This document shows, in pieces, positions 44,128 to 52,401 of a stretch of DNA of 64,000 nt. A program made the translations under genes and the position numbers. Origin of the DNA: Lysobacter sp036697405 (GTDB lineage Bacteria > Pseudomonadota > Gammaproteobacteria > Xanthomonadales > Xanthomonadaceae); assembly GCF_036697405.1 (NCBI RefSeq), contig NZ_JBAHWA010000019.1, forward strand, positions 5,423-69,422, written 5' to 3'. The notes under the pieces are model-generated. The model had not been told where the DNA came from. It was given only the letters and a program-made list of their open reading frames with translations, and did not search any database. The stretch's first letter is position 1. Each line of letters begins with the position of its first letter.

Positions 44128-44391
44128 TCAGGCCAGATTGGTGAAGCGGTCCACCGCCCACTGGCCGTTGTTGAAGTAGGTCCAACTGGTCCAGGTGATG
44201 GACTTGCCGACCCCGGGTTTGAAGGTGATCGACGCCACCGTCTTGAATTTGTTGAAGTCCAGCGGCGTGGGATAGTCCTTGCCGCCCTTGGTGACGTCGA
44301 GCATGTTGTCGTCCGCGCTGAACGTGGCGGCATAGGGGCCGTTGACCTTGCCGGTCGTGCGGGTGAACGTTACCGCTCCTGCTACGGGCAT
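44128..44391 (-). CDS. Small hypothetical beta-rich protein
   Basis: An 87-residue protein of no family I recognise. It has no signal peptide, no Cys and a high share of Thr/Gly/aromatic residues (VTFTRTTGKVNGPYAATFS; KSITWTSWTYFNNGQW), which suggests a small all-beta fold. GGAGAG lies about 9 bases before ATG 44391, supporting it as a real gene. It stands alone between the HAD gene (same strand) and the divergent YciI gene, and its codon choice is less extremely GC-rich than its neighbours. Confidence 0.6.
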   Translation of the reverse strand: MPVAGAVTFTRTTGKVNGPYAATFSADDNMLDVTKGGKDYPTPLDFNKFKTVASITFKPGVGKSITWTSWTYFNNGQWAVDRFTNLA

Positions 44392-44650
44392 GGGATTAGC
44401 TCTCCAAAGGTGGGCTCCGTTCGTGGAGCCGTGGCGGCAGCCGCTTGCGCGACCTGCCGATGGGGCCGACCGATGCCTGGTCTGGGCTCCCCACTCATAG
44501 CCAACGGCCGAGCACGCCAAACGTGAACGCGGCCGCGATTCCGCCCCACCCAAGCCGGATGAAATTTTTAGCCGGGATGTAGAGAAGCCGCGCCCTGCTA
44601 CGACTACTGCATGCCGGCGCCCATTCCGGGCGCCCAACCGGAGTCCCGCC

Positions 44651-45055
44651 ATGAAGTACATGCTGATGATGCAGTTCCCCCATGCCAGCTGGAAGGTCTC
44701 GCGCATGGAGCTGTGGCCCGAGCAGGACGTGAAGGCGCACATGGACCATCTGCAGCGGATGAACCGCGAGCTGGTCGAGTCCGGCGAGTTCGTCCAGGTC
44801 CAGGGCCTGACCGGTCCGGAAGCCGCGACGATGGTGCACGCGCGCGCCGACGGCAGCCCGGCGGTCACCGACGGGCCGTTCCCGGAATCCAAGGAATTCC
44901 TCGCCGGCTACATGATCGTCGACGTCGACAGCGCCCAACGCGCCTACCAGATCGCCGCGCGCTGGTCGGCCGGCCCCGGCCCCGGCGGCGCGGCCCTGAA
45001 CCTGCCGGTGGAAGTGCGCCAGGTGATGGAGCACAGCGCCTGCCACGACGCGTGA
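44651..45055 (+). CDS. YciI/DGPF-domain protein
   Basis: A 134-residue protein of the YCII superfamily. The strand MKYMLMMQFPHASW, the helix HMDHLQRMNRELVESGEFV and the signature VTDGPFPESKEFLAGYMIVDV (DGPF near residue 77, catalytic-type Asp/His partners elsewhere in the family) are clear. DGPF proteins are the usual genomic partner of ECF42-type sigma factors, and exactly that gene follows: the stop TGA and the next ATG share a base. Its biochemical role is unknown. Confidence 0.93.
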   Translation: MKYMLMMQFPHASWKVSRMELWPEQDVKAHMDHLQRMNRELVESGEFVQVQGLTGPEAATMVHARADGSPAVTDGPFPESKEFLAGYMIVDVDSAQRAYQIAARWSAGPGPGGAALNLPVEVRQVMEHSACHDA

Positions 45056-46308
45056 TGCCCACCCAGGCCAGCGACCGCTCCGAGCACCTGCTGCGCGCGC
45101 TCGCGCCGCAGGTGTTGGGCGCGCTGATGCGCCGCTACAGCGATTTCGCCGCGGCCGAGGACGCGGTGCAGGAGGCGCTGCTAGCCGCGGCCCTGCAGTG
45201 GCCGCGGCAGGGCGTTCCCGAGCATCCGCACGCCTGGCTGATCCAGGTCGCCTCGCGGCGCATGACCGACCATATCCGCAGCGAACTCGCGCGTCGCCAG
45301 CGCGAGGCCGAGGCGCTGCGGCAAACGCCGGAGGACGAACGCCTGGCGCCCGCGGCGGACGAATCGCGCGGCGACCACGACGACACCCTGATCCTGCTGT
45401 TCATGTGCTGCCATCCCGCCCTCACGCCGCCATCGGCGATCGCCCTGACCCTGCGCGCGGTCGGCGGCCTGAGCACGGCCGAGATCGCCAACGCCTTCCT
45501 GGTGCCCGAGGCGACCATGGCCCAGCGCATCAGCCGCGCCAAACAGCGCATCCGCGAATCCGGAGTGCCGTTCGCGATCCCCGATCCGCGCGAGCGCGAC
45601 GAACGCCTGGCGTCGGTGCTGCACGTGCTGTACCTGATCTTCAACGAGGGCTACGCCAGCAGCGTCGGCGCGCGCCTGCAGCGCGAGGATCTGGCCCAGG
45701 AAGCGATCCGGCTCGCGCGCGAAGTCCATCGCGGCCTGCCGCGGGACGGCGAAGCGGCGGGCCTGCTCGCGCTGATGCTGCTCACCGACGCGCGCCGCGA
45801 AGCCCGCAGCGGACCCGACGGCGAGCTGATTCCGCTGGAGGCGCAGGACCGCACGCGCTGGAACCGGCGCGCGATCGCCGAGGGCGTGGCCCTGATCAGC
45901 CGCACCCTCGCACGCGGCGCGGTCGGCGCGTATCAATTGCAGGCCGCGATCGCGGCGGTGCACGACGAGGCCCCGCGCTACGAAGACACCGACTGGGCGC
46001 AGATCCTCGCGCTCTACGGCCTGCTGCTGCGGATGTCGGACAATCCCATGGTCGCGCTCAACCACGCCATCGCCGCGACCATGGTCCACGGCCCCGAGCA
46101 CGGCCTGCAACGCCTGCGCGAACTCGACGCCGACCCGCGCCTGAGCGGTCATTACCGTCTGGATGCGGTACGTGCGCACCTGCACGAACGCGCCGGCCAA
46201 TGCGAGGCCGCGATCGCCTGCTACCGCAGCGCGGCCGCGCGCACCGCCAGCATTCCGGAACGCGATTACCTCGGCCGCCAGGCGACGCGCTTGCGCGAAC
46301 GGACTTGA
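45055..46308 (+). CDS. ECF42-type RNA polymerase sigma factor with C-terminal extension
   Basis: A 417-residue sigma factor. Region 2 is FAAAEDAVQEALLAAALQW with PHAWLIQVASRRMTDHIR; region 4 is SAIALTLRAVGGLSTAEIAN with the HTH VPEATMAQRISRAKQRIRE. The C-terminal about 220 residues (LHVLYLIFNEGYASSVG, TDWAQILALYGLLLRM, ALNHAIAATMVHGPEHGL) are the TPR-like extension of the ECF42 group. These sigma factors lack a classical anti-sigma factor, are thought to be controlled through the extension, and act on the adjacent DGPF gene. It is translationally coupled to that gene here. Confidence 0.93.
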   Translation: MPTQASDRSEHLLRALAPQVLGALMRRYSDFAAAEDAVQEALLAAALQWPRQGVPEHPHAWLIQVASRRMTDHIRSELARRQREAEALRQTPEDERLAPAADESRGDHDDTLILLFMCCHPALTPPSAIALTLRAVGGLSTAEIANAFLVPEATMAQRISRAKQRIRESGVPFAIPDPRERDERLASVLHVLYLIFNEGYASSVGARLQREDLAQEAIRLAREVHRGLPRDGEAAGLLALMLLTDARREARSGPDGELIPLEAQDRTRWNRRAIAEGVALISRTLARGAVGAYQLQAAIAAVHDEAPRYEDTDWAQILALYGLLLRMSDNPMVALNHAIAATMVHGPEHGLQRLRELDADPRLSGHYRLDAVRAHLHERAGQCEAAIACYRSAAARTASIPERDYLGRQATRLRERT

Positions 46309-46320
46309 GCGGGCCCGCGC

Positions 46321-46941
46321 TCAGGCGCGGCGCGCTCGGTGCCAGTCGAACAGCGCTACGGGCAGGTGATCGTCCAACACCAGGTCCAAGGCCGGGTAGG
46401 CGTCCAGCGTGTCCAGTACCCGGGCGCGCAAGCCGGCCAGGGCCGGCGTGTCCAACTGCTCGGGGTCGCCGCCCAAGGCGTCCAGCAGGCTAGCGGCCCA
46501 GGCGTACAGCGCATCGGAATGCGCCTGCAGTTCCCGCGCCAGCCAACCGCGCAAGGGCGCATGCACGCGGTAGCCGCGCGCATCCAGCGCATCGGCCTGC
46601 GCGCGCAGGCGCGCGTAGGCGCCGCGGTACCACTCGGTATGGCCGGCGGCCTCGCGCCGGATCAGCAGCGGCGCCGGCGCCTGGTGTTCGCGCAGGGCGT
46701 GCCGCAGCGCCAGTTCCAGATCGCGCGCGTCGCGCACGGTTTCGGTCTCGACCAGAAAGGCGCGCTCCAGGTCGAAGGTCTCGTAATAGCGCGTCTGCAG
46801 CTCGCCCAGGCGGCGCAGCGGACTGCGCGAAAATCCCAGCTTGAGCAGATCCTCGTAGGCGCAGGGCAGCACGTACAGATAGCAGCGCCCCTCGCTGGCG
46901 CTGTGGGTGACGTCGGGATCGCCGGTGCTCGGGAATGCCAT
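46321..46941 (-). CDS. GIY-YIG-like (T5orf172/Mug113-type) protein
   Basis: A 206-residue protein whose N-terminal half resembles the GIY-YIG nuclease fold in its T5orf172/Mug113 form: CYLYVLPCAYEDLLKLGFS (YVL ... KLGFS in place of GIY ... YIG), LRRLGELQTRYYETFDLERAF, then ETVRDARDLELALRHALRE with the Glu of the metal site. The C-terminal half is helical and unassigned. Nuclease activity is plausible but unproven, since the first motif is altered. ATG 46941 is chosen at the start of the conserved part. Divergent from the monooxygenase gene across a SoxR-box-like palindrome. Confidence 0.7.
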   Translation of the reverse strand: MAFPSTGDPDVTHSASEGRCYLYVLPCAYEDLLKLGFSRSPLRRLGELQTRYYETFDLERAFLVETETVRDARDLELALRHALREHQAPAPLLIRREAAGHTEWYRGAYARLRAQADALDARGYRVHAPLRGWLARELQAHSDALYAWAASLLDALGGDPEQLDTPALAGLRARVLDTLDAYPALDLVLDDHLPVALFDWHRARRA

Positions 46942-46997
46942 CGCTGCAGCCTGAATCCTCGCGCGCGGCGTCGCATCGGTACGCGGCGGCCGCCCTG

Positions 46998-47028
46998 TTG
47001 ACCTCAACTATACTTGAGGTCGCAGACT
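46998..47028 (+). promoter_or_regulatory. SoxR-box-like palindrome in a long-spacer promoter
   Basis: CCTCAACTATACTTGAGG at 47002-47019 has the six-base arms CCTCAA and TTGAGG of the SoxR operator at the same spacing; only the central six bases differ. It sits behind TTGACC (46998-47003) and would give a 19-base spacer to a -10 at about 47023-47028 (CAGACT, poor). MerR-family activators act at such stretched promoters. It lies 55 bases upstream of the monooxygenase start. Confidence 0.75.
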
Positions 47029-47073
47029 GCGCGCCTCGCCGGCCGCTGCGGCCGCCACCGACCAGGATCGCGC

Positions 47074-47418
47074 ATGTCCAACCCCGCCCCCTCCGCCCCG
47101 GTCTATCGCCTCGACCGTTTCATCGTGCCCGCCGCGGCGATGGCGGCCTTCGGCGAGCGCCTGCGCTACACCCAGCAGGCCCTGGACGGGATGCCCGGCT
47201 GCCGGCAGAACCTGATCCTGAGCCGGATCGGCGCCAGCGGCGAATACGACATCGCCACCCTGGTCGAATGGGAAAGCGCGCAGGCGCTGGCCGCGGCCAA
47301 GGAGGCGATGCAGCGACGCTACGCCGAAGAAGGCTTCGATCCGGCCGGCTTCATGCACGGCCTGGGCATACGTGCCGACATGGGGTCGTACGTGCCGGCG
47401 CCGTCCGCCTCGGCCTGA
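47074..47418 (+). CDS. Antibiotic-biosynthesis-monooxygenase (ABM)-like protein
   Basis: A 114-residue dimeric alpha-beta barrel protein: YRLDRFIVPAAAMAAFGERL opens the fold, GMPGCRQNLILSRIG and YDIATLVEWESAQALAAAKEA follow. ABM proteins include cofactor-free quinol and anthrone oxygenases. In Pseudomonas the SoxR regulon contains such a monooxygenase, which fits the SoxR-type box upstream and suggests a role in handling redox-active compounds. The start is ATG 47074; the 60 bases of open frame upstream fall within the promoter. Confidence 0.82.
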   Translation: MSNPAPSAPVYRLDRFIVPAAAMAAFGERLRYTQQALDGMPGCRQNLILSRIGASGEYDIATLVEWESAQALAAAKEAMQRRYAEEGFDPAGFMHGLGIRADMGSYVPAPSASA

Positions 47419-47485
47419 TCCGTTCGCCCGGTATGGCGCGATCCGCGCGCCGGAAGCATCGCGTCAGGCTTCGCGTACCGTCGCT

Positions 47486-49300
47486 TCAAACCCACGGCAG
47501 CAAGGGCCCCTCCAGCCACAGCCAACGCGCCATCCAGGCCACGGTCAGGCCGATCAGGCTGGTCAGCGGCATGCCCACGCGCAGGAAATCGCCGAAGGTG
47601 TATTGGCCGGGGTTGAGGATCAGCAGATTGCCGTGGTGGCCGATCGGGGTCAGGAACGAAGCCACCGCGCCCATCGCGGTGCAGACCACGAACGGCAGCG
47701 GCGGCAGGCCCAGGCTCTGCGCCAGGGCCAATGCGATCGGCGCCAGCAATACGGTGGTCGCCGCGTCCGACAGGATCTGGGTGAGCAAGGCGGCCGCGGC
47801 GAACATCAGCAGCAGCAGGCCCAGCACCGGCAGGCCCTGCGCATGCACGGCCAGCAACTGCGCGATCAGATCGGCGGTGCCGGTCTTGTCCATGGCGATG
47901 CCCAGCGGAATCACCCCGGCGATCATCACGTAGATGCGCACGTCGATTTCCTCGTAGGCGCGCTCGATGCTCACGCAGCGCGTGAGCACCATCGCCGCCG
48001 CGCCCAGCAGGAAGGCGATCTGCGGCGCCAGCAGTTCGGTCGCGGCCAGCGCGATCGACGCGGCCATGATGCCCAGCGCCAGCGGCGCGCGCCGGCGCGT
48101 GCTGCCGCGCGCGTGGAAGGGCATCAGCATCAGGAAGGCGCGGTGCGTGGCCAGTTGCTCCAGGCGCGCCTGCGCGCCCCACAGCACCAGCAGGTCGCCC
48201 TCCTCCAGCCTGAGCTCGGACAGCTCGCCGTGCAGCCAGCCTTCCTTGCGCCACAGGCCGACCACCACCACGCCCAGGGTGCTGAGGAAATCGATCTCCG
48301 ACACGCTGCGGCCGAGGAACTCCGAACGCGGCGCCACCACCGCCTGCACCAACCGCTCCTCGCCCAGCTCCTCGACCTTGCCGCCCTCGCGCGGCTTCTC
48401 GCCGTACTTGACCACCGCGTGCAGCGACAGGCCGGGCTCGTCGCGCACCGAGGCGATCTCGTCCGGCGAGGCGCGCACCAGCAGCACATCGCCGGCCGCC
48501 AGCGGACTGTCGGCGCTCTGCTCGCGACGGCGGATGCCGTGGCGCAGCCAGTCCACCACCTGCAGGCGCTCCTTGAACGCCTTGTCGAACGCGCCCAGGG
48601 TCTTGCCGATCCAGGGCGAATCGCGGTCGACCAGCAGTTCGGTGTAGTAGCGCTCCAGCTTGAGGTAATCGACGCTGCCGCTTTCGCCCTGGCGCTTGGG
48701 CAGCAGCCAGCGCCCGGCCAGCATGTAGATCGCGCCGATCGCGACCAGCATCGCGCCGATCGGGGTGATCGCGAACAGGTCCATGCGCCCGCCGCCGTTG
48801 CGCGCCAGCAGATCGTTGGCCAGCAGGAAGGCCGGCGCGCTGATCAGGGTCAGGGTCGTCCCCAGCGAGGCGGCCAGCGACATCGGCATCAGCAGGCGCG
48901 AGGCCGCCAGTTTACGTTCATGCGCCAGCCGCATCAGGATCGGCAGCATCATCGCGGTGACCATCAGATGGTGCGAGAATGCCGCCATCGCCGCGGTCGC
49001 GGGCATGATCACCGCGATCGCGCGCGCTTCGCTGCCGCCGGCCGCGCGCCCGATCGCCGCGCCGATGCGGTCGGTGATGCCGGTCGCGGACAGGCCCGCC
49101 GACAGCACGAACACCGCCGCGACGATGATCGCCGGTTCGCTGGCGAAACCCGACAGCGCTTCCTTCGGCGACAGCACGCCGGTCAGCGTCAAGGCCAGCA
49201 TCGCCAGCATCGCCACCAGGTCCACGCGCAGCTTCTCGCTGATGAACAGCGCCAGCGCCGCGGCCAGGATCAATAGGAATACGATCTGCTGCGGATCCAT
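47486..49300 (-). CDS. SLC13/DASS-type permease with two RCK_C domains
   Basis: A 604-residue inner-membrane transporter. Hydrophobic segments fill residues 5-210 and 405-600. Between them lie two soluble TrkA-C (RCK_C) domains: about 215-300 (LLVDRDSPWIGKTLGAF ... GDVLLVRASPDEI) and about 305-385 (VVAPRSEFLGRSVSEIDF ... GDLLVLWGAQARL). The substrate-binding half-helices have SHHLMVTAMMLPI and LSDAATTVLLAPIAL. This layout is found in sulfate or dicarboxylate permeases of the SLC13 superfamily; the RCK_C parts suggest regulation by a ligand. The substrate is undetermined. Confidence 0.88.
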   Translation of the reverse strand: MDPQQIVFLLILAAALALFISEKLRVDLVAMLAMLALTLTGVLSPKEALSGFASEPAIIVAAVFVLSAGLSATGITDRIGAAIGRAAGGSEARAIAVIMPATAAMAAFSHHLMVTAMMLPILMRLAHERKLAASRLLMPMSLAASLGTTLTLISAPAFLLANDLLARNGGGRMDLFAITPIGAMLVAIGAIYMLAGRWLLPKRQGESGSVDYLKLERYYTELLVDRDSPWIGKTLGAFDKAFKERLQVVDWLRHGIRRREQSADSPLAAGDVLLVRASPDEIASVRDEPGLSLHAVVKYGEKPREGGKVEELGEERLVQAVVAPRSEFLGRSVSEIDFLSTLGVVVVGLWRKEGWLHGELSELRLEEGDLLVLWGAQARLEQLATHRAFLMLMPFHARGSTRRRAPLALGIMAASIALAATELLAPQIAFLLGAAAMVLTRCVSIERAYEEIDVRIYVMIAGVIPLGIAMDKTGTADLIAQLLAVHAQGLPVLGLLLLMFAAAALLTQILSDAATTVLLAPIALALAQSLGLPPLPFVVCTAMGAVASFLTPIGHHGNLLILNPGQYTFGDFLRVGMPLTSLIGLTVAWMARWLWLEGPLLPWV

Positions 49301-49428
49301 CCCCGCCCCTGTTCCGAAATCTGCGTACTAACTTAGCCGATGCGCATGAAGGCGATATTCATGCGTGCTGCAAAGCTGCGCCGATTCGTACAGCCTGGAC
49401 AGCGGACGGATTGATCCGCCAGCGCCGA

Positions 49429-49803
49429 TCAGATCGTTTGCGCCAGCATGAAGATCGGCGCGTACAAGGCCGCGATGCACGCGGGAAGACCCACCACGAG
49501 GATCGCCAGCCCCGTCCAGAACGCCGCCAACCTGCGCCTGTCCGGCCTGGGCCAGAACCGCCAGACCGCCAGCACGATCACGGGCAATAGCCACAACGCC
49601 GGATAGGCCCGCAGCAACCAGAGCGTCGGCCACGGCAGGTCGGCGCCGAAAGCGCTGAACGTCAGACCGAAACTGGGCACGACCAGGGTGGGAATCAGCG
49701 CCGCCAGAATCGCGCAGACCACACCGACCACGACCAACGCCGGTCGTTGCGCACCCGGCGTCGCCGGTACGGGAGTTGAAGGCGCTTGATAAGGGTTGTT
49801 CAT
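49429..49803 (-). CDS. Small hypothetical membrane protein
   Basis: A 124-residue protein beginning MNNPYQAPSTPVPATPG, a Pro-rich cytoplasmic start seen in many small bacterial membrane proteins, followed by three hydrophobic segments (LVVVGVVCAILAALIPTLVV, LWLLRAYPALWLLPVIVLAVW, FWTGLAILVVGLPACIAALY). No family is recognised. It lies 27 bases behind the exported protein gene in the same direction, so the two may form an operon. Confidence 0.6.
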   Translation of the reverse strand: MNNPYQAPSTPVPATPGAQRPALVVVGVVCAILAALIPTLVVPSFGLTFSAFGADLPWPTLWLLRAYPALWLLPVIVLAVWRFWPRPDRRRLAAFWTGLAILVVGLPACIAALYAPIFMLAQTI

Positions 49804-49830
49804 GAGCGTCGGCTTGGGAGCGTGAGCTTG

Positions 49831-50304
49831 CTACTTCGTCGACAGCAGGGCACGGACCCGATCGAGGTCGACACCGTCCCGCCGCCTGGAAGGCCCGCAC
49901 AGGGATACTTGCACCGCGTCGTCGCCCGCGCTTATCACCAGCACGCTCTCGCCCGGAAACAAGTGGATCTGCTCCGCCATATGCACGGCGGTGTTCTTGA
50001 CAGGGTCGTTATACAAGCTGGTCGTATAGACACGTCTGACGGATGTGGGATCGCCTTTGAACGACTCGCGCACCACGAAAGCATGATCGATGCGATACCC
50101 GTCCTCGTCCTTGAGCGCGCCGACCGGGCCCGCCAGTTTGGACTCGGTGATCGTCGCCAGAAACACGGTCTTGGCCGCTTTCAGTTCGTCTTCCAGCGGC
50201 ACCGCCAGGCAAATCGCGAACGCGGGCAAGGAAAACCAGGTCGCCGCAATGGCCAGCAGCAGGCGATTCGCCGCCCGCATGCGCTTCGCACGCCGTGTAC
50301 GCAT
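49831..50304 (-). CDS. Hypothetical exported protein
   Basis: A 157-residue protein with a signal peptide (Arg/Lys-rich start, NRLLLAIAATWFSLPAFA, cleavage near residue 30). The mature part begins ICLAVPLEDELKAAKTVFLATI and has a beta-rich pattern with two Cys (ICLAV and SLCGPS) that may form a disulfide. It resembles small secreted proteins in which a TIMP/netrin-like barrel starts with Cys and a helix, but this is only a resemblance. ATG 50304 has GGAGAGGGA about 8 bases upstream; a second ATG at 50280 is possible. Confidence 0.6.
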   Translation of the reverse strand: MRTRRAKRMRAANRLLLAIAATWFSLPAFAICLAVPLEDELKAAKTVFLATITESKLAGPVGALKDEDGYRIDHAFVVRESFKGDPTSVRRVYTTSLYNDPVKNTAVHMAEQIHLFPGESVLVISAGDDAVQVSLCGPSRRRDGVDLDRVRALLSTK

Positions 50305-50390
50305 GGCTATCCCTCTCCATCGACTGGCGCCAGCCTAGCAAAGATGCGAGCCGACCCAAGGCGTGATGCGACGAACCGAATCTGGATACG

Positions 50391-50412
50391 AAAAAGCCCC
50401 GCGTCGCGGGGC
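50391..50412 (-). terminator. Rho-independent terminator of purA
   Basis: On the minus strand an 8-bp GC stem (plus-strand arms 50396-50403 and 50405-50412, GCCCCGCG and its complement) is followed by TTTTT (plus-strand A at 50391-50395). It is 43 bases beyond the purA stop. Confidence 0.9.
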
Positions 50413-50454
50413 CTTCTCGTCGCAACGCACCGCTTTCGCGAGCGTGTGCGGGCC

Positions 50455-51747
50455 TCAGGCCCAGGGATCGCGCAACACGATGTTGGCGTCGCGGTCCGGG
50501 CCGGTGGAGACCATCGCCAGCGGGCAGCCGGACAGCTCTTCCAGTGCGCGCAGGTAGGCACGCGCGGCCGCCGGCAGCTTGTCCCACTCGGTCACGTTGT
50601 GGGTGCTTTCCTGCCAGCCCGGGAACTCCAGGTAGACCGGCTCGCACTCGTTCCAGCCCTGGGCGTCGAGCGGCGCGTACTCGGTTTCCTTACCGCGGTA
50701 GCGGTAGGCGATGCAGAGCTTGAGCTTGTCCATGCCGTCGAGGATGTCGAGCTTGGTGATGCACAGGCCGGAGATGCCGTTGATCGCGACCGCGCGCTTG
50801 AGCGCGACCAGATCGATCCAGCCGCAGCGGCGCGGACGGCCGGTGGTGGCGCCGAACTCCTGGCCGCGCTTGCGGATGCCCTCGCCGATCTCGTCGTCGA
50901 GTTCGGTCGGGAACGGGCCGCCGCCGACGCGGGTGGCGTAGGCCTTGGCGATGCCGAGCACGTAGTCGATCGAGTCCGCGCCCACGCCGGTGCCGGCCAG
51001 CGCGCCGCCGACGGTGGTGTTGGACGAGGTCACGTAGGGATAGGTGCCGTGATCGATGTCCAGCAGCGAGCCCTGCGCGCCTTCGTACAGCACGCGCTTA
51101 CCCTGCTTGCGCAGGTCGTGCAGGATGCCGGCGACGTCGGACTTCATCGGCTCGACGTATTCGCCGAAGGCCAGCGCTTCGTCCAGGGTCTGCTGGTAGT
51201 CGACCGCGTCCACGCCCAAGTACTTGGTCAAGACGAAGTTGTGGTAGTCCAGCGCGCTGCGCAACTTCTCGGCCAACTGGTCCGGGTAATGCAGATCGGC
51301 GACGCGGATGCCGCGGCGGGCGACCTTGTCTTCGTAGGCCGGGCCGATACCGCGGCCGGTGGTGCCGATGGCCTTGCCGCCGGCGGCCTTCTCGCGGGCC
51401 TGATCCAGGGCGATGTGGTACGGCATGATCAGCGGCGTGGCCGGGCTGATCTTCAGGCGCGAACGCACTTCCACGCCGGTCGCCTCGAGCTCGTCGATTT
51501 CCTTGCGCAGCGCGGCAGGGCTCAGCACCACGCCGTTGCCGATCAGGCACAGCGCGCCGTCGCGCAGGATGCCGGACGGGATCAGATGCAGCACGGTCTT
51601 CTTGCCGCCGATCACCAGGGTGTGGCCGGCGTTGTGGCCGCCCTGGAAGCGCACGACCGCGCCGATCTGCTCGGTCAGCAGGTCGACGATCTTGCCCTTG
51701 CCTTCATCGCCCCATTGGGCACCGAGAACGACGACTGACTGACCCAT
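50455..51747 (-). CDS. purA: Adenylosuccinate synthase
   Basis: A 430-residue enzyme that joins IMP and aspartate with GTP hydrolysis, the first committed step to AMP. GAQWGDEGKGKIVDLL at residues 8-23 carries the P-loop and the catalytic Asp; the catalytic His is in GGHNAGHTLV near 41. GTTGRGIGPAYEDK near 128 and the conserved STGPDRDANIVL at the C-terminus (GTP site) complete the set, with length as usual. ATG 51747 is at the family start; the open frame upstream is excluded. Gene order with hflC and hflK is the standard gammaproteobacterial one, though a hairpin separates them here. Confidence 0.98.
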   Translation of the reverse strand: MGQSVVVLGAQWGDEGKGKIVDLLTEQIGAVVRFQGGHNAGHTLVIGGKKTVLHLIPSGILRDGALCLIGNGVVLSPAALRKEIDELEATGVEVRSRLKISPATPLIMPYHIALDQAREKAAGGKAIGTTGRGIGPAYEDKVARRGIRVADLHYPDQLAEKLRSALDYHNFVLTKYLGVDAVDYQQTLDEALAFGEYVEPMKSDVAGILHDLRKQGKRVLYEGAQGSLLDIDHGTYPYVTSSNTTVGGALAGTGVGADSIDYVLGIAKAYATRVGGGPFPTELDDEIGEGIRKRGQEFGATTGRPRRCGWIDLVALKRAVAINGISGLCITKLDILDGMDKLKLCIAYRYRGKETEYAPLDAQGWNECEPVYLEFPGWQESTHNVTEWDKLPAAARAYLRALEELSGCPLAMVSTGPDRDANIVLRDPWA

Positions 51748-51829
51748 TACACGCACTCCGAATTGGTTTGGCACGGCCCGGCAGGACCGGCATCGCGGAA
51801 GGCGCCGCATCGTGCGGACGCCGAAAACG

Positions 51830-51864
51830 ACAAAAGCCGGCGGGAATCCCCGTCCGGCTTTTGT
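51830..51864 (-). terminator. Hairpin between DUF2065 and purA (terminator or purA leader element)
   Basis: Outer arms ACAAAAGCCGG (51830-51840) and CCGGCTTTTGT (51854-51864) are exact complements; the inner CGGG...CCCG extends the stem with one unpaired base. On the minus strand the stem ends in CTTTTGTCGTTTT. It lies 83 bases before purA and about 345 bases behind DUF2065, so it could end the upstream operon or form part of a purA leader. Confidence 0.65.
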
Positions 51865-52208
51865 GCATTATCCGGGTTTCGGGGGGCAGGGGCCACCCCG
51901 CCGGTGCCAGCGGACAGATTCGGCTCAGCCTGGGCGCGCAAAGCCATCTGCGACGGCCTCCCGGGCCCGGCTGCGGCTTCGCCGCCGCGCGGATCGGGGC
52001 CCGCTCCGGCCTTCGCCGCGCGACTTGCCGCCACGCCGCGTGCCCCATCGCCGGCCAACCGCGGCCTGCCGCACGCCCGCTGAGCCGACCCGGCAAGCAG
52101 GCGCCGCACGCGGGCGTCACCCACCCGGGGCGCCGCCCTGCCGGCCCGCGCGTTCCGTCGGATGCGGGGCGCGCAGCGACCACGCGGGTTTCACGACAGC
52201 CACGCGCC
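51865..52208. other. Intergenic region, no gene recognised
   Basis: About 340 GC-rich bases between the hairpin and the end of the DUF2065 gene. All frames give Ala/Arg/Pro-rich shadows without recognisable domains. A purA promoter is expected near the right of the hairpin but I cannot place it. Confidence 0.4.
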
Positions 52209-52400
52209 TCAGGCGGCGCGCACCGCCCACAGGGCCAGCAGGCCCAGCGCGACCGCGATCGCGCCGACGATGCGCAGCTGGCGGTCCGGCATCGCCTGCA
52301 GTTGCTCGGCGGCGCGCTTCCAGCCGCGCGGCGCCACGAACAGGAACAGCCCTTCCAGCACCGCGACCAGGCACAGTGCCGAAATCAGCTCACCGCTCAA
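52209..52400 (-). CDS. DUF2065 family small membrane protein (YjeT-like)
   Basis: A 63-residue protein with two hydrophobic segments (LISALCLVAVLEGLFLFVAP and IVGAIAVALGLLALWAV) joined by a short cytoplasmic stretch WKRAAEQLQAMPDRQLR, the exact DUF2065 layout. In many gammaproteobacteria this gene sits between hflC and purA, as here. The start is TTG 52400, one base behind the hflC stop; no ATG or GTG exists in frame. Function unknown. Confidence 0.85.
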   Translation of the reverse strand: MSGELISALCLVAVLEGLFLFVAPRGWKRAAEQLQAMPDRQLRIVGAIAVALGLLALWAVRAA

Positions 52401-52401
52401 C

